A DNA stretch of 13,826 nt. Origin: Flavobacterium sp. UBA4098 (GTDB lineage Bacteria; Bacteroidota; Bacteroidia; Flavobacteriales; Flavobacteriaceae). Made by a program: the position numbers and the translations under genes. The stretch covers positions 1 to 13,826 of the forward strand of contig DFXW01000036.1 of NCBI GenBank assembly GCA_002382495.1, given 5' to 3'. The notes beneath the pieces were generated by a model that ran no database searches, had not been told where the DNA came from, and saw only the letters and a list, made by a program, of their open reading frames with translations. Shown piece by piece: positions 1-7,446 of this stretch (position 1 is its first letter; each line of letters opens with the position of its first letter).

Positions 1-470
1 AATCCGCCACGCATTTGTTGCATCGCAATTTGGTGTGAGGCTTCGTTGTCTGACGAAATCAAATCAGCAACTGCTTCGGCTTGTGACAAATCCAATTTGC
101 CATTTAAAAAAGCGCGTAAGGTAAATTCACCTGCATCGGCCATGCGACAACCTTTACGCAGTAATAATTGGATTATTTGTTGTTGAATGTAAGTAGAACC
201 ATGACAGGAAATTTCGATGGTGTTTTCACCTGTGTACGAATTAGGTCCTTTGAAAATAGAAATCAAAACTTCATCTAAAGTTTTCCCCTCATCAATAATA
301 TGCCCCAAATGTAAGGTGTGTGTTTTCTGTTGTTTTAAATCCTTGTTTTTGATTGATTTAAAAACACTGGCGCCAATTTCGATGGCGTCTGGTCCAGAAA
401 CTCTAATTATTGAAATTGCTCCGGCACCCGAAGGTGTTGCTAAGGCTACGATGGAATCGCTGTACATCAT
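1..470 (-). CDS. mnmE: MnmE (TrmE) tRNA modification GTPase, N-terminal part, cut by window edge
   Basis: MnmE works with MnmG to place the (carboxymethyl)aminomethyl group on wobble uridine 34 of certain tRNAs, in the cytoplasm. The visible 156 codons are the N-terminal folate-binding domain. It opens MMYSDSIVALATPSGAG, followed by IRVSGPDAIEIG, then GENTIEISCHGS and the ADAGEFTLRAFLNGKLDLSQ stretch, ending MRGG at the window edge. All are hallmarks of the family, which is usually about 460 residues. The helical and G domains lie outside the window. The start is one of two adjacent ATGs (468-470 or 465-467). An exact Bacteroidota -7 box lies 19 bases upstream. The gene is divergent from the universal stress protein gene. 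Confidence 0.93.
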   Translation of the reverse strand, partial: MMYSDSIVALATPSGAGAISIIRVSGPDAIEIGASVFKSIKNKDLKQQKTHTLHLGHIIDEGKTLDEVLISIFKGPNSYTGENTIEISCHGSTYIQQQIIQLLLRKGCRMADAGEFTLRAFLNGKLDLSQAEAVADLISSDNEASHQIAMQQMRGG

Positions 471-488
471 TTTGATTATTCTAAGTCA

Positions 489-496
489 CAAAGATA
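489..496 (-). promoter_or_regulatory. Putative -7 box of the mnmE promoter
   Basis: On the minus strand this reads TATCTTTG, an exact match to the Bacteroidota -7 consensus TAnnTTTG. It sits 19 bases before the mnmE start. No good -33 TTTG is visible at the usual 17-23 base distance, so the call rests on the -7 match and its position. Confidence 0.5.
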
Positions 497-578
497 ATAA
501 AACTCTCTGGGTAAATTTGGGTATTATTTTGGAAGGTGTAAGACAACTAAAATAATTGTAAATTACTGATAATTATCA

Positions 579-609
579 TTTTATATCAAAATTGTTGTAA
601 CTAATTTTG
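579..609 (+). promoter_or_regulatory. Putative promoter of the universal stress protein gene
   Basis: TAATTTTG at 602-609 matches the Bacteroidota -7 consensus TAnnTTTG exactly and lies 28 bases before the ATG at 638. A weak -33 candidate (TTTT, 579-582) is 19 bases upstream. The only standard start codon in frame above that ATG, a TTG at 620, would begin almost on the predicted transcription start. That favours the ATG. Confidence 0.5.
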
Positions 610-637
610 ATAAAATAAATTGATAAACACTTTATTT

Positions 638-1474
638 ATGAAAAAGATTCTATTTCCTACTGATTTTTCTGAAGTTGCCAATAATGCGTTTGTTCATGCA
701 TTAGAATTCGCCAAAATGGTTCATGGCGAATTAATTTTGTTGCATTCTTTTGAATTGCCTATTTACGACAATCAATTTTTTCCGGAGAATTATGCCGCTA
801 TTTATGATTCGGTGGAATTAAGTGAATTTGAAATGTTTAAGAACGAAATTCCAAAATTGCGAGCAATTGCCGAAGTACATCATCTCGACAAAATCAAAAT
901 GTCTCACCGATTGAAAGATGGGGATTTGGTTTCAGCCATCAAAGAATCAATTGTAGATGACGCGATTGATTATTTGGTTATGGGTACTTCAGGAGCTACT
1001 GGTTGGGAAAGTTTTTTTATGGGTACCAATGCGAGTTCGATCATAACAGATGCAGGTATACCGGTTTATTGTATTCCTTCTAATGCGCCATTTCAAAAAA
1101 TAGACACTATTGGTTTCACTACTCGATTTAGACCGAAAGATAAAAAGGCATTGCAAACCGTATTACAATTGGCACATAAGGCAAAAGCAAAAGTAAAATG
1201 TTTGTATGTTAAAACCTCCAACTCAGATATTTCAAATGCTACGATTGCTGAATGGAAAGAAGAATTCAAATCAGAACCTATCGACTTTTATATAATTGAG
1301 GATGATGATGTTCAAGTAATAATTACTGATTTTATTATGTATAAAGAAGTAGATGTTTTAATTATGTTGCCTTATAAAAGAGGTTTTTTTGAAGGACTCT
1401 TTCATACTAGTTTGACTAAAAAGTTAGCCACTGATTTTGAGATTCCAATTTTATCAATTCCAATAAAGGAATAG
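638..1474 (+). CDS. Universal stress protein, tandem UspA-type domains
   Basis: A 278-residue protein with two UspA-like domains (about 1-147 and 150-278). Proteins of this family are cytoplasmic nucleotide-binding stress factors, but the role of this one cannot be read from sequence. Domain 1 begins MKKILFPTDFSE with the conserved Asp9. It carries an exact ATP-binding motif G-x2-G-x9-G-(S/T) at Gly116, Gly119, Gly129 and Thr130. Domain 2 has the fold-like strands (VKCLYVK, DVLIMLPYKRG) but no recognisable nucleotide motif, so probably only domain 1 binds ATP. I chose the ATG at 638 because MKKILFPTDFS is the usual family start; an in-frame TTG at 620 would add six residues. The gene ends at a hairpin terminator shared with convergent dnaN. 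Confidence 0.88.
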   Translation: MKKILFPTDFSEVANNAFVHALEFAKMVHGELILLHSFELPIYDNQFFPENYAAIYDSVELSEFEMFKNEIPKLRAIAEVHHLDKIKMSHRLKDGDLVSAIKESIVDDAIDYLVMGTSGATGWESFFMGTNASSIITDAGIPVYCIPSNAPFQKIDTIGFTTRFRPKDKKALQTVLQLAHKAKAKVKCLYVKTSNSDISNATIAEWKEEFKSEPIDFYIIEDDDVQVIITDFIMYKEVDVLIMLPYKRGFFEGLFHTSLTKKLATDFEIPILSIPIKE

Positions 1475-1486
1475 ATTCTAAAAATA

Positions 1487-1520
1487 AAAAAACCGCTATC
1501 CAATTGAATAGCGGTTTTTT
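1487..1520. terminator. Bidirectional intrinsic terminator between usp and dnaN
   Basis: A 13-bp perfect inverted repeat: 1487-1499 (six A then CCGCTAT) pairs with 1508-1520 (ATAGCGG then six T), with an 8-base loop. A tract on one side and T tract on the other let it end transcripts from both sides. It lies 12 bases after the usp stop and 21 bases beyond the dnaN stop, as expected for a convergent pair. Confidence 0.9.
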
Positions 1521-1541
1521 ATTTTATTTAAATGAGTTGAA

Positions 1542-2660
1542 TTAGGCGTTCAACATTACTGGCATAACTAACATCGTTACGGTTTCTCCTTCTTCTAAAC
1601 CATCAACTGGTGTAAGGATTCCGGCGCGGTTGGGTAATGACATTTCTAACATGATCATATCGGATTGTAGGTTAGTTAACATTTCAGTTAAGAAACGTGA
1701 GTTGAACCCTATTTGCATATCGTCTCCTTGATAATCACAAGTCAATCTTTCTTCGGCTTTGTTTGAGTAATCAATATCTTCAGCAGAAATATTCAATTCA
1801 GCACCTGCAATTTTCAAACGAATTTGGTGAGTAGTTTTATTAGAGAAAATAGCCACACGACGAACAGAACTCAAGAATTGAGATCGGTCAATCATTAATT
1901 TGTTTGGATTTTCCTTAGGAATTACCGCTTCGTAGTTTGGATATTTTCCATCGATTAAACGACACATCAACAAATAATTGTCAAAAGAGAAAGTCGCATT
2001 AGAATCGTTGTATTCAATTTTTACTTCCGCATCAGAAGCACCTAAAATACTTTTTAAAATATTCAATGGTTTTTTCGGCATGATGAAATCAGCTACTTGA
2101 GAAGCCGTTACATCGGTGCGAGCATATTTTACTAATTTATGAGCATCTGTTGCAACAAAAGTCAATCCTTGTGGAGAAAACTGAAAAAATACGCCTGACA
2201 TAACTGGACGTAAATCATCATTTCCAGCAGCAAAAATAGTTTTACTGATTGCTGTTGCCAATACATCTGCAGGAACTAAAGTTACTGAAGGTTCGTCTAG
2301 ATTTACCGATTTAGGAAATTCTTCACCTGGAGCATAAGCCAAGGCATATTTTCCAGAATTAGAGCTAATTTCGATTGTACTGTTTTCTTCAACAGTGAAA
2401 GTCAGGGGTTGTTCAGGGAAAGTTTTAAGTATTTCTAAAAGCAATTTGGCAGGAACTGCAACACTTCCTTGGCTGGTAGAATCAATATCCAAAGTAGCAG
2501 ACATGGTAGTCTCTAAATCAGAAGCAGAAACTGTCAAAAGATTGTTGTTCAATTCAAATAGGAAATTATCTAAAATAGGTAAAGTGTTATTGCTATTGAT
2601 AACGCTTCCTAGCACTTGCAATTGTTTTAATAAGTACGAACTCGATACTATAAATTTCAT
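1542..2660 (-). CDS. dnaN: DNA polymerase III beta subunit (sliding clamp)
   Basis: A 372-residue clamp protein that dimerises around DNA and tethers the replicative polymerase, and also docks repair and mismatch proteins. The length fits the family (about 366-380). The start MKFIVSSSYLLKQLQ, the AVPAKLLLEILK segment, ATDAHKLVKYA, and the C-terminal LVMPVMLNA tail match beta clamps. That tail corresponds to the MPMRL end lining the partner-binding pocket in E. coli, here two residues longer. Three clamp domains of roughly 120 residues each fit the length. The gene is not beside dnaA here. It follows gldG on the same strand after 84 bases and has its own -7 box, so it is probably transcribed independently. 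Confidence 0.96.
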   Translation of the reverse strand: MKFIVSSSYLLKQLQVLGSVINSNNTLPILDNFLFELNNNLLTVSASDLETTMSATLDIDSTSQGSVAVPAKLLLEILKTFPEQPLTFTVEENSTIEISSNSGKYALAYAPGEEFPKSVNLDEPSVTLVPADVLATAISKTIFAAGNDDLRPVMSGVFFQFSPQGLTFVATDAHKLVKYARTDVTASQVADFIMPKKPLNILKSILGASDAEVKIEYNDSNATFSFDNYLLMCRLIDGKYPNYEAVIPKENPNKLMIDRSQFLSSVRRVAIFSNKTTHQIRLKIAGAELNISAEDIDYSNKAEERLTCDYQGDDMQIGFNSRFLTEMLTNLQSDMIMLEMSLPNRAGILTPVDGLEEGETVTMLVMPVMLNA

Positions 2661-2697
2661 CTGTTATATTTTATATTTTTTGGGATATACTTTTTTA

Positions 2698-2705
2698 CAA
2701 ATATA
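2698..2705 (-). promoter_or_regulatory. Putative -7 box of the dnaN promoter
   Basis: The minus strand reads TATATTTG, an exact TAnnTTTG match, 37 bases before the dnaN start and inside the 84-base gap after gldG. The -33 region is unconvincing (TTTTCC near 2724-2729). The box suggests dnaN does not depend only on read-through from the gldFG cluster. Confidence 0.5.
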
Positions 2706-2744
2706 TCGTAAACTAGTTTAGTATGGAAAATTTTTTATTAACAT

Positions 2745-4430
2745 CTATCGGCTGTATTTTCTTTTTCTTAGGAGAGAAAATAGAAAGCCAAAAACACCTA
2801 AAATAGCTATTGGAAGCCCGATAGTTAGTAATTGTATATTAGTGTAGTTTTCATAGACTTTTTCTTTGTCTAATAAAGGCAAATCTAAATCTTTGGAACG
2901 AATGTTAATAAGTCCGGTATCATCCAACAAATAATTGACACAATTCATTAATAAATCCTTGTTGTCATACAAATTACCGGAGCGTTGATCGTAACCTAAT
3001 TCTACAGGCATTCCATTTTTATCCAATTGATTTTTAATGATATCACCATCCGAAATAACAATCATTTTACTCGGTTTTCCTTTGGCTTGAAAATTATTTT
3101 GGTCAAAAGCCAAAATACGGTTTTCGAACATGGAATGGAATTTTCCTTCTAACAAAACCGCTAACGGAATATGGCCTTTGTTTAAATAATCAGCTGGGCT
3201 AGTTTCTTCGTTAACGCTATTCAAATTGATTTCGGTAGGCGTTCCTATTCGTTTCGAATAGGGAGAGGATTGCAATAAAACGGTTTTCTTGATACCGTTT
3301 TTAAGGGTGTCAATCGCATTGGCAAAATCAAATTTGATACCACCTAAGTTTTTTACAATGGGGTGATTACTTTGCGAATAGACCTGTGGTGCAAATTTCC
3401 AATTGAATTCTTGAAATTGAGTGGCGCTCCCTTGTTCTCCAGTAGCTAGTTTTATTGGACTTCCTTGTTCGTCTTTGACTAAATCAGGATATATTCGGAC
3501 GCCGTATTTAAAGAAAAAATCATTTAAGTTTAAATCTCTTGGAAACGCTAAAGCACTACCAGTAGGACTGTATAAACTATCCATTTCTGCCACTACCTGA
3601 TCGATTAACCAAATCGTTTTTCCTCCATTAACAATATATTGATCCAGTACTTGTTTTTCATTTTCAGAAAAAGCTTCAGTGGGTTTGGCTATAATGGCTA
3701 AATCGTATTTTTTTAATTCGGTTAAAGAATTTAAAGGTTGTTTGGCAACTGAATCCAAAGTAAACGGACCAATGTGGTAGCTCTCTTTGGTTTGCAATAA
3801 AAATTTGGCAATATACGCTTCGTGCAATTCACCATTTCCTTTAATAATTGCAATTTTTTTCTGCATGTCGTTGGTAATTTTATAGAACGCATCAGCTATA
3901 GAATATTCCAAATGTTGCACGGATCCAATAATCTTATCTGTAGTTGAAGCCCCCATGATATTTTTCAAAAGAGGAATATTAACCTCTTTATTATCGTAGA
4001 CAGCAATAGCCCAAGGAAAAACCATAGCTTGCGATTGTTTCCCTTTGTCATCTACAGAAATATTGATAGGAGTAAGGCCTTTGCGGTACAATTCTTTGAT
4101 GTTGTCCATGCTAGTAGCCTCATCTTCTAAAGGATCTATGAATTCGAAAACAATATTAGAATTATAGCCTTGAAATTCTTCCAGCATTTGACGGGTTTCC
4201 AATTGGAGTCGTTTGAATTCAGAAGGTAATTCACCTTGCATATACACTTTGATATACAATGGGTTTTTAACTTGTTCAATAATGTGTAATGACGTTGAAG
4301 ACAAGGTGTATCTTTTGTCTTTGGTCAAATCCAATCGGTAGAAAAAGAAACTACCAATGGTGTTTATAACCAATAGAAGGAATAGCGTAATTCCAACTGA
4401 TTTTAGCCTATTTTTAGTTACAGTATTCAT
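2745..4430 (-). CDS. gldG: Gliding motility ABC transporter auxiliary protein GldG
   Basis: GldG is the auxiliary, substrate-binding-like component of the GldA-GldF-GldG ABC complex required for gliding in Flavobacterium johnsoniae; the substrate is unknown. The 561-residue protein has an N-terminal membrane segment (about 11-31), then a long extracytoplasmic region of the ABC-auxiliary (GldG/IflB-like) type, then a C-terminal membrane segment (about 532-552) followed by the basic tail LLRKRKYSR. Family features include RLDLTKDKRYTLS just after the first membrane segment, YSIADAFYKITN, and ISDGDIIKNQ near the C-terminus. The start codon overlaps the gldF stop codon by one base (TAATG), implying coupled translation. 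The usual two-membrane-anchor architecture is intact, with no sign of truncation. Confidence 0.93.
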   Translation of the reverse strand: MNTVTKNRLKSVGITLFLLLVINTIGSFFFYRLDLTKDKRYTLSSTSLHIIEQVKNPLYIKVYMQGELPSEFKRLQLETRQMLEEFQGYNSNIVFEFIDPLEDEATSMDNIKELYRKGLTPINISVDDKGKQSQAMVFPWAIAVYDNKEVNIPLLKNIMGASTTDKIIGSVQHLEYSIADAFYKITNDMQKKIAIIKGNGELHEAYIAKFLLQTKESYHIGPFTLDSVAKQPLNSLTELKKYDLAIIAKPTEAFSENEKQVLDQYIVNGGKTIWLIDQVVAEMDSLYSPTGSALAFPRDLNLNDFFFKYGVRIYPDLVKDEQGSPIKLATGEQGSATQFQEFNWKFAPQVYSQSNHPIVKNLGGIKFDFANAIDTLKNGIKKTVLLQSSPYSKRIGTPTEINLNSVNEETSPADYLNKGHIPLAVLLEGKFHSMFENRILAFDQNNFQAKGKPSKMIVISDGDIIKNQLDKNGMPVELGYDQRSGNLYDNKDLLMNCVNYLLDDTGLINIRSKDLDLPLLDKEKVYENYTNIQLLTIGLPIAILGVFGFLFSLLRKRKYSR

Positions 4431-5155
4431 TACGATTGAAATGATTTTAATTGGTTAACCGTCAAGGAAAGAAACACTATAATAATACTACTGAAATAGA
4501 GAATGTCGCGAGTGTCCAAAACACCACGGCTCATACTTTTAAAATGGTCTTGCATGCCTAAGTAGGCAATTGTATTTGAAAAAGTGGGTAAAACAGTAGC
4601 CAATGCTTCAAAACCAAAATAGAACAAAAAGCATAGAAATACCGCAATGATGAATGCAACAATTTGGTTGTCTGAAAGTGTCGAGGTAAATAGTCCAATT
4701 GCGGCATATGCGCCAACCAAGAAAACTATGCCAAAATAGGAGCCCAAGGTACTTCCCATATCAATATTTCCATCAGGAATTCCAAAACTAGAAATGGCCG
4801 CTACATAGATAAATGTGGGTATAATTGCGATGCAAATCAAAAGTACCGCACCTAAAAATTTCCCATTTACAATCTCCCAAACACTTAATGGTTTGGTTAA
4901 TAATAATTCCAAAGTGCCCTGTTTTTTTTCATCCGAAAAACTGCGCATGGTAACAGCAGGAATTAAGAAAACGAGAATCCAAGGTGACAAGGTGAAAAAA
5001 GGAGTCAAATCAGCAAAACCCGAATTTAATATATTATAATCTCCTTCAAACACCCAAAGAAAGAGTCCGTTCAAAATAAGGAAAATGGCAATCACCAAAT
5101 ACCCAATTGGCGAACCAAAGAATGATTTTATTTCACGTAATACGATTGATTTCAT
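4430..5155 (-). CDS. gldF: Gliding motility ABC transporter permease GldF
   Basis: A 241-residue ABC-2 type permease, the membrane subunit that pairs with the GldA ATPase and GldG. Six hydrophobic segments are visible, at about 17-37, 50-70, 100-122, 138-158, 164-186 and 217-236. Between the second and third lies the conserved cytoplasmic stretch RSFSDEKKQGTLELLLTKPL (71-90), typical of this permease family. The length is normal. It follows the ABM-domain gene by 11 bases and overlaps gldG by one base, so it sits inside one transcription unit. gldA is not in the window, consistent with its being unlinked to gldFG in F. johnsoniae. Confidence 0.93.
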   Translation of the reverse strand: MKSIVLREIKSFFGSPIGYLVIAIFLILNGLFLWVFEGDYNILNSGFADLTPFFTLSPWILVFLIPAVTMRSFSDEKKQGTLELLLTKPLSVWEIVNGKFLGAVLLICIAIIPTFIYVAAISSFGIPDGNIDMGSTLGSYFGIVFLVGAYAAIGLFTSTLSDNQIVAFIIAVFLCFLFYFGFEALATVLPTFSNTIAYLGMQDHFKSMSRGVLDTRDILYFSSIIIVFLSLTVNQLKSFQS

Positions 5156-5166
5156 CTGTTTTTGTT

Positions 5167-5463
5167 TTACACTAAACGGTCTAATTTGTCAACGCTCCAA
5201 GCTTCGGGTTTATCATTGAATAGTTTCTTGGTAAAATCCCAAACCTCATTGAATAATTTTGATTTTCTATAGTTTTCCAAATCCTCTTCGCTTTCCCAAT
5301 AACTGTAGGTAAAGAAAATGGAAGAATTTGTTTTGTCTTGATACAATTCTAATAAACGATTTCCGGGGAAATTTCGTATTTGATTTTTAACCAATTCAAA
5401 ATTTTCAAGAAATACCGGAATATTTTCTGGGTGAAAACTCAACTTAACGATTCGAACAAACAT
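5167..5463 (-). CDS. ABM-domain protein (putative antibiotic biosynthesis/quinol monooxygenase family)
   Basis: A 98-residue protein that looks like a single ABM ferredoxin-like domain: MFVRIVKLSFHPENIPVFLE, then LELYQD, SIFFTYSYWESEEDLENY, and a helix with a W near the end. The length is typical of YgiN-like ABM proteins, which form dimers. Members include quinol oxygenases, heme-degrading enzymes and proteins of unknown role, and no heme or quinol ligand is diagnostic here. It lies between the DUF62 gene (7 bases upstream) and gldF (11 bases downstream), clearly co-transcribed. The link to gliding is by position only. Confidence 0.78.
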   Translation of the reverse strand: MFVRIVKLSFHPENIPVFLENFELVKNQIRNFPGNRLLELYQDKTNSSIFFTYSYWESEEDLENYRKSKLFNEVWDFTKKLFNDKPEAWSVDKLDRLV

Positions 5464-5470
5464 AGACGAA

Positions 5471-6301
5471 TTAGTTTTTAAATTGAATCAAAACCACATC
5501 TCTGTAACTTAATCCGAGTAAACTATTGGCTGAACCAATTTTTGAAGGATTACTTCTAAAAATAGCAATTTCAAGAAAGCCAGCCTCGTTAAAAATCGCC
5601 AGTTTTTCTCCCTCATAATTCTTTATGGCATAATTTTCATTGGTTGCCACAGCTGAATAATTAGGTAAAATTGTTTTAATATTTTTGGTTTTCATGACAA
5701 TTTCATAAGGTCTTCCTTTGGCCACATCCAAAAATTGTTTTTTGGAAATATTGGTCACCACATTCCCAAAATGATCGATGTAAATTACATTGCCTTTGAT
5801 AGAGTTAAAGTCATTGGCCACACTCGCCTGCAAACCAGTTACCGATTTTAATTGCCCGATTTCTTTACCAATTACATTCAACAAACCACCTTTAGACAAA
5901 TGGCAGGCTACTTTGACAAACACATCCAAATCAGAAGCCTCATTGTGCAAACGATCGTGAATGGTGATAGCCACCATTTTTTGCGGAACCACTTTTTGCG
6001 TAAGCATACTCAAAATACCATTGTCAGCGCCAATAAAATACTGATCGTTCCATTGTATAGCAATGTGTTGGTTTTCTTTATTTCGTTCACTGTCTACGCC
6101 AATGATATGTACAGTTCCTTTAGGGAAACTGCTATAGGCAGCGCCAATAATATAACTCGCTTCAAGTATGTTAAATGGATCAATGTCGTGTGAGATATCA
6201 ATGATGTTAACTTCAGGATATTCCGATATAATTTTACCCTTAAGAGCACCTACAAAGTGATCTTTCAAGCCGTAATCGGTAGTAAGGGTAATTATTGACA
6301 T
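5471..6301 (-). CDS. DUF62-family SAM hydroxide adenosyltransferase relative (annotated as SAM-dependent chlorinase/fluorinase)
   Basis: A 276-residue member of the DUF62 family, whose studied members split S-adenosylmethionine to adenosine and methionine using water. Halogenases of the same fold use chloride or fluoride. Family landmarks: TLTTDYGLKDHFVG (5-18) at the N-terminus, DISHDIDPFNILEA (35-48), ADNGILS (92-98), and the C-domain YIDHFGNVVTNIS (174-186). By eye, two active-site segments differ from the standard family. The VDPGVGxxR loop is shortened to VDSER (Asp70, Arg73), and the HGRD segment appears as SDLD (123-126), without its histidine and arginine. The true reaction is therefore uncertain, and halogenation is unlikely to be the default. 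It is the first gene of the gldFG-containing cluster, behind a -7 box at 6361-6368. Confidence 0.85.
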   Translation of the reverse strand: MSIITLTTDYGLKDHFVGALKGKIISEYPEVNIIDISHDIDPFNILEASYIIGAAYSSFPKGTVHIIGVDSERNKENQHIAIQWNDQYFIGADNGILSMLTQKVVPQKMVAITIHDRLHNEASDLDVFVKVACHLSKGGLLNVIGKEIGQLKSVTGLQASVANDFNSIKGNVIYIDHFGNVVTNISKKQFLDVAKGRPYEIVMKTKNIKTILPNYSAVATNENYAIKNYEGEKLAIFNEAGFLEIAIFRSNPSKIGSANSLLGLSYRDVVLIQFKN

Positions 6302-6323
6302 AATTTTGTTTATAACTATTGAG

Positions 6324-6353
6324 TTTGGGTAAGGCTAAATTTCATTAAATTTG
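6324..6353 (+). promoter_or_regulatory. Putative promoter of the phoH cluster
   Basis: TTTG (6324-6327), an 18-base spacer, then TAAATTTG (6346-6353). Both halves match the Bacteroidota TTTG/TAnnTTTG consensus, which makes this the best-formed promoter in the window. Transcription would begin near 6360 and give a leader of about 115 bases before the TTG start of phoH. It overlaps the oppositely directed promoter of the DUF62 gene. Confidence 0.6.
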
Positions 6354-6360
6354 AGAAATG

Positions 6361-6368
6361 CAAAGCTA
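6361..6368 (-). promoter_or_regulatory. Putative -7 box of the DUF62-ABM-gldF-gldG cluster
   Basis: The minus strand reads TAGCTTTG, an exact TAnnTTTG match, 59 bases before the DUF62 gene start. The -33 candidate on the far side is weak. Its predicted start point lies beside the -7 box of the plus-strand phoH promoter. Confidence 0.5.
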
Positions 6369-6475
6369 ACAATAGTAAATTCAAAAACGAAATAAAGAAA
6401 AATTTTTTCTATTTCGGAATTTTAATTGATTTAACGGTTGCTTCAAAACGAATTAATATTCTAAAAACTCCCAAT

Positions 6476-7426
6476 TTGAACGAAAGAATCATTGAATTAG
6501 TTGACATTGCTCCCAAAGAATTTTGGGGAGATCAGGATGCTCATTTGGAAACGATTAAAAAATTCTATCCCAAATTAAAAATTGTGGCTCGTGGGACAAC
6601 CCTCAAAGCTTTTGGCGAAAGAGAAGTTCTAGATGAGTTTGAAAAACGATTTCAACGCTTGATGTTGCATTTTACTCGCTACAACAATATTGACGATAAT
6701 GTCATTGAACGCGTGATTCTTGGAGATGGTCAAGAGGAAAGGAAAATGCAAGACCATGATAAAATTTTAGTTCATGGTGTAGGAGGAAAGCTAATTAAAG
6801 CATTAACTCCCAATCAGCAATTATTAGTTGACACTTTGGGTAAAAACGATATGGTTTTTGCTGTTGGTCCAGCAGGTACAGGTAAAACCTACACCGGTGT
6901 TGCTATGGCAGTTAAAGCGTTGAAAGATAAAGAAGTTAAACGTATTATATTGACTCGTCCTGCGGTTGAAGCAGGAGAAAACCTCGGTTTTTTACCTGGT
7001 GACATGAAGGAGAAATTGGATCCTTACATGCAACCCTTATACGATGCGTTGCGCGATATGTTGCCCAATGAAAAAATTGAAGATTATATTTTAAAAGGAA
7101 TTATTCAAATTGCTCCTTTGGCCTTTATGCGTGGACGAACTTTGGATAATGCTTTTGTGATTTTAGATGAGGCACAAAATACCACGCATTCTCAAATGAA
7201 AATGTTTTTAACTCGAATGGGTAAGAATGCTAAGTTCATGATTACGGGAGATCCAGGTCAGGTTGATTTGCCTCGTCGCACTATCTCGGGTTTAAAAGAA
7301 GCATTGTTAGTTTTAAAAGACGTCGATGGTATTGGCATTATTTATTTGGATGACAAAGATGTGGTACGCCATCGATTGGTTAAAAAAGTAATCGAAGCCT
7401 ATAAAAAAATAGAGAATAACGATTAA
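6476..7426 (+). CDS. PhoH family ATPase
   Basis: A 316-residue PhoH-like cytoplasmic ATPase. Relatives are linked to RNA metabolism and phosphate starvation, but the exact activity is poorly defined. Walker A is GPAGTGKT (131-138, Lys137) and Walker B is VILDEAQ (228-234, Asp231). Also present are LTRPAVEAGENLGFLPGD and TGDPGQVDLP, both PhoH signatures. The start is TTG at 6476. The reading frame stays open upstream to a stop at 6320 but holds no ATG, GTG or TTG there, and the next in-frame ATG would delete about 70 conserved residues. The length is normal for the family. It is first in a cluster with the HAD and S9 peptidase genes. Confidence 0.93.
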   Translation: MNERIIELVDIAPKEFWGDQDAHLETIKKFYPKLKIVARGTTLKAFGEREVLDEFEKRFQRLMLHFTRYNNIDDNVIERVILGDGQEERKMQDHDKILVHGVGGKLIKALTPNQQLLVDTLGKNDMVFAVGPAGTGKTYTGVAMAVKALKDKEVKRIILTRPAVEAGENLGFLPGDMKEKLDPYMQPLYDALRDMLPNEKIEDYILKGIIQIAPLAFMRGRTLDNAFVILDEAQNTTHSQMKMFLTRMGKNAKFMITGDPGQVDLPRRTISGLKEALLVLKDVDGIGIIYLDDKDVVRHRLVKKVIEAYKKIENND

Positions 7427-7433
7427 TTAAGTA

Positions 7434-7439
7434 GGGGAG
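7434..7439 (+). promoter_or_regulatory. Shine-Dalgarno-like site before the HAD gene
   Basis: GGGGAG lies 7 bases before the ATG at 7447, in the 20-base gap after phoH. Flavobacteria generally make little use of such sites, and the other genes here have A-rich leaders, so this is mildly unusual. It supports the chosen start. Confidence 0.35.
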
Positions 7440-7446
7440 TTATAGA

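Noticed and set aside
217..555. Plus-strand 112-codon open frame
   Set aside because: It lies antisense to the clear mnmE N-terminal domain and its leader, and its translation has no family features.
620..637. TTG start six codons earlier for the universal stress protein
   Set aside because: It begins only 11 bases after the -7 box and adds residues not seen in the usual MKKILFPTDFS start of the family.
5471..6301. Calling this gene a true chlorinase or fluorinase
   Set aside because: Most DUF62 proteins cleave SAM with water, and nothing in the visible sequence supports a halide site; the common database name is a family label.
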